DNA from: Naumannella halotolerans
Lineage (GTDB): Bacteria; Actinomycetota; Actinomycetes; Propionibacteriales; Propionibacteriaceae
DNA: 64,000 bases
Direction of reading: 5' to 3'
Assembly (NCBI RefSeq): GCF_004364645.1
Contig: NZ_SOAW01000001.1
Location: 1,860,001-1,924,000, forward strand
Below, piece after piece: positions 63,539 to 64,000 of this stretch; within the stretch, counting starts at the first letter, position 1, and every line of letters starts with the position of its first letter. The notes under the pieces are model-generated. The model saw nothing but the letters and a program-made list of their open reading frames with translations, was not told where the DNA came from and searched no databases. Position numbers and translations under genes: made by a program.

Positions 63539-64000
63539 TCCGGCAGATGCCTCCGCAGTGATCGATCCGCCGCGTCCGGTGGCACTGGTCACCGGTGGCA
63601 CCCGCGGCATCGGTGCCGCGATCGCCCGCAGCCTGGCCCCCGACCATCGGGTGTTGATCGGTGGGCGTGACGCCCGGGCCGCTGCTGCCCTGGCGACCGA
63701 GTTGCCCGACGCAGAACCGTTCGTCGTCGACCTGAACGATGCCCGGGCCACCGCCGAGGCGGTCGATACCTGTGCGGCCCTCGCCGACGGGCTGGATGTC
63801 CTGGTGCACTCGGCCGGGGTCTACAACGTCCAGCCGGTGACCGAAGCGACCCGCGAGGACTGGCGGCAGGTGCTGGAGACCAACCTGGTCGCCGTCGCCG
63901 ACCTGACCCGCCTGCTGCTGCCGGCACTGCGGCTGCGGAAGGGAATGGTCGTGGCGATCAACTCCGGGGCAGGAATGACCCCCGGCCCCCGCGGCATCCT
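63498..64000 (+). CDS. Short-chain dehydrogenase/reductase, 3' end cut off by the window
   Basis: About 167 codons are visible, starting at ATG 63498, which has GAGGAG 8 bp upstream and overlaps mrpG by 41 bp; GTG 63558 is an alternative start. The Rossmann signature VALVTGGTRGIGAAIARSLA, the GGRD cofactor loop, DLNDARAT, LDVLVHSAGVYNVQPV and the strand VVAINSGAG are all SDR-typical; the catalytic Tyr/Lys lie beyond the window. Residues 1-25 are a variable extension. Substrate unknown. It may be read through from the mrp operon. Confidence 0.88.
   Translation, partial: MTQTPEPPTATDPDPADASAVIDPPRPVALVTGGTRGIGAAIARSLAPDHRVLIGGRDARAAAALATELPDAEPFVVDLNDARATAEAVDTCAALADGLDVLVHSAGVYNVQPVTEATREDWRQVLETNLVAVADLTRLLLPALRLRKGMVVAINSGAGMTPGPRGI

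Overview
The window is about 64 kb of very GC-rich DNA (codon third positions almost always G or C) from a high-GC Gram-positive actinobacterium. Several things point there. There is a WhiB-family regulator, coenzyme F420 biosynthesis genes (cofD, cofE), the decaprenylphosphoryl-arabinose pathway (ubiA/dprE1/dprE2) and many actinobacterial families of unknown function (DUF3039, DUF3499, DUF5719, TIGR03089, TIGR03086). The gene order from TobH/manB through whiB2, fbiA, manC, LCP, acyl-CoA dehydrogenase, purE, purK, GtrA, PH-domain, birA, accE and maf resembles, from memory, the M. tuberculosis Rv3256c-Rv3282 neighbourhood. A non-mycobacterial actinobacterium, for example of Propionibacteriales, is a reasonable guess, but the sequence does not prove it. 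No rRNA, tRNA, CRISPR array, insertion sequence or prophage was seen.

Layout. 0-6 kb: a partial membrane protein, an RDD membrane protein, a receptor-less Ser/Thr kinase, a transglutaminase-like protein and an SF2 helicase. 6-10 kb: a decayed cell-surface protein gene overlapping an intact heme oxygenase, then TetR and MFS genes and DUF3039. 9.7-25.5 kb: a conserved housekeeping/envelope block (ahcY, VKOR, TobH, Trm112, manB, DUF3499, metallopeptidase-like, DUF5719, a 1250-aa glycosyltransferase, whiB2, cofD, cofE, manC, TIGR03089). 25.6-44.4 kb: two LCP cell-wall ligases, an acyl-CoA dehydrogenase, small membrane proteins, purE, a large LAxTG-anchored beta-galactosidase, purK, a second acyl-CoA dehydrogenase with an APH-type kinase, GtrA, a PH-domain protein, birA, GNAT, accE and maf. 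44.4-48.7 kb: a lipoprotein and the ubiA-dprE1-dprE2 operon. 48.7-56.5 kb: two DinB-like proteins, a frameshifted WYL regulator, GH4 and PfkB sugar genes and a DUF3516 helicase. 56.7-63.5 kb: a complete mrp Na+/H+ antiporter operon with overlapping cistrons, running into a truncated SDR gene.

Functional themes. Envelope polysaccharide and cell-wall assembly: GDP-mannose supply by ManB and ManC, the GT2 protein, LCP ligases, decaprenyl-phosphoryl arabinose synthesis and a sortase-anchored glycosidase. Also fatty acyl-CoA catabolism under what looks like a shared palindromic operator, F420 biosynthesis, heme iron release and cation homeostasis.

I found no clear new multi-gene defence or mobile system. 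The signals most worth a second look are: the same 16-bp palindrome at the promoters of two acyl-CoA dehydrogenase units; the APH-kinase plus dehydrogenase pair resembling a split ACAD10/11; the DprE1 Thr in place of the benzothiazinone-target Cys; the truncated cell-surface gene in front of heme oxygenase; accE without accD5; CofE lacking the FbiB reductase domain; a 21-bp near-perfect inverted repeat upstream of the DUF3516 helicase; and long acidic tails on MrpC and MrpG.
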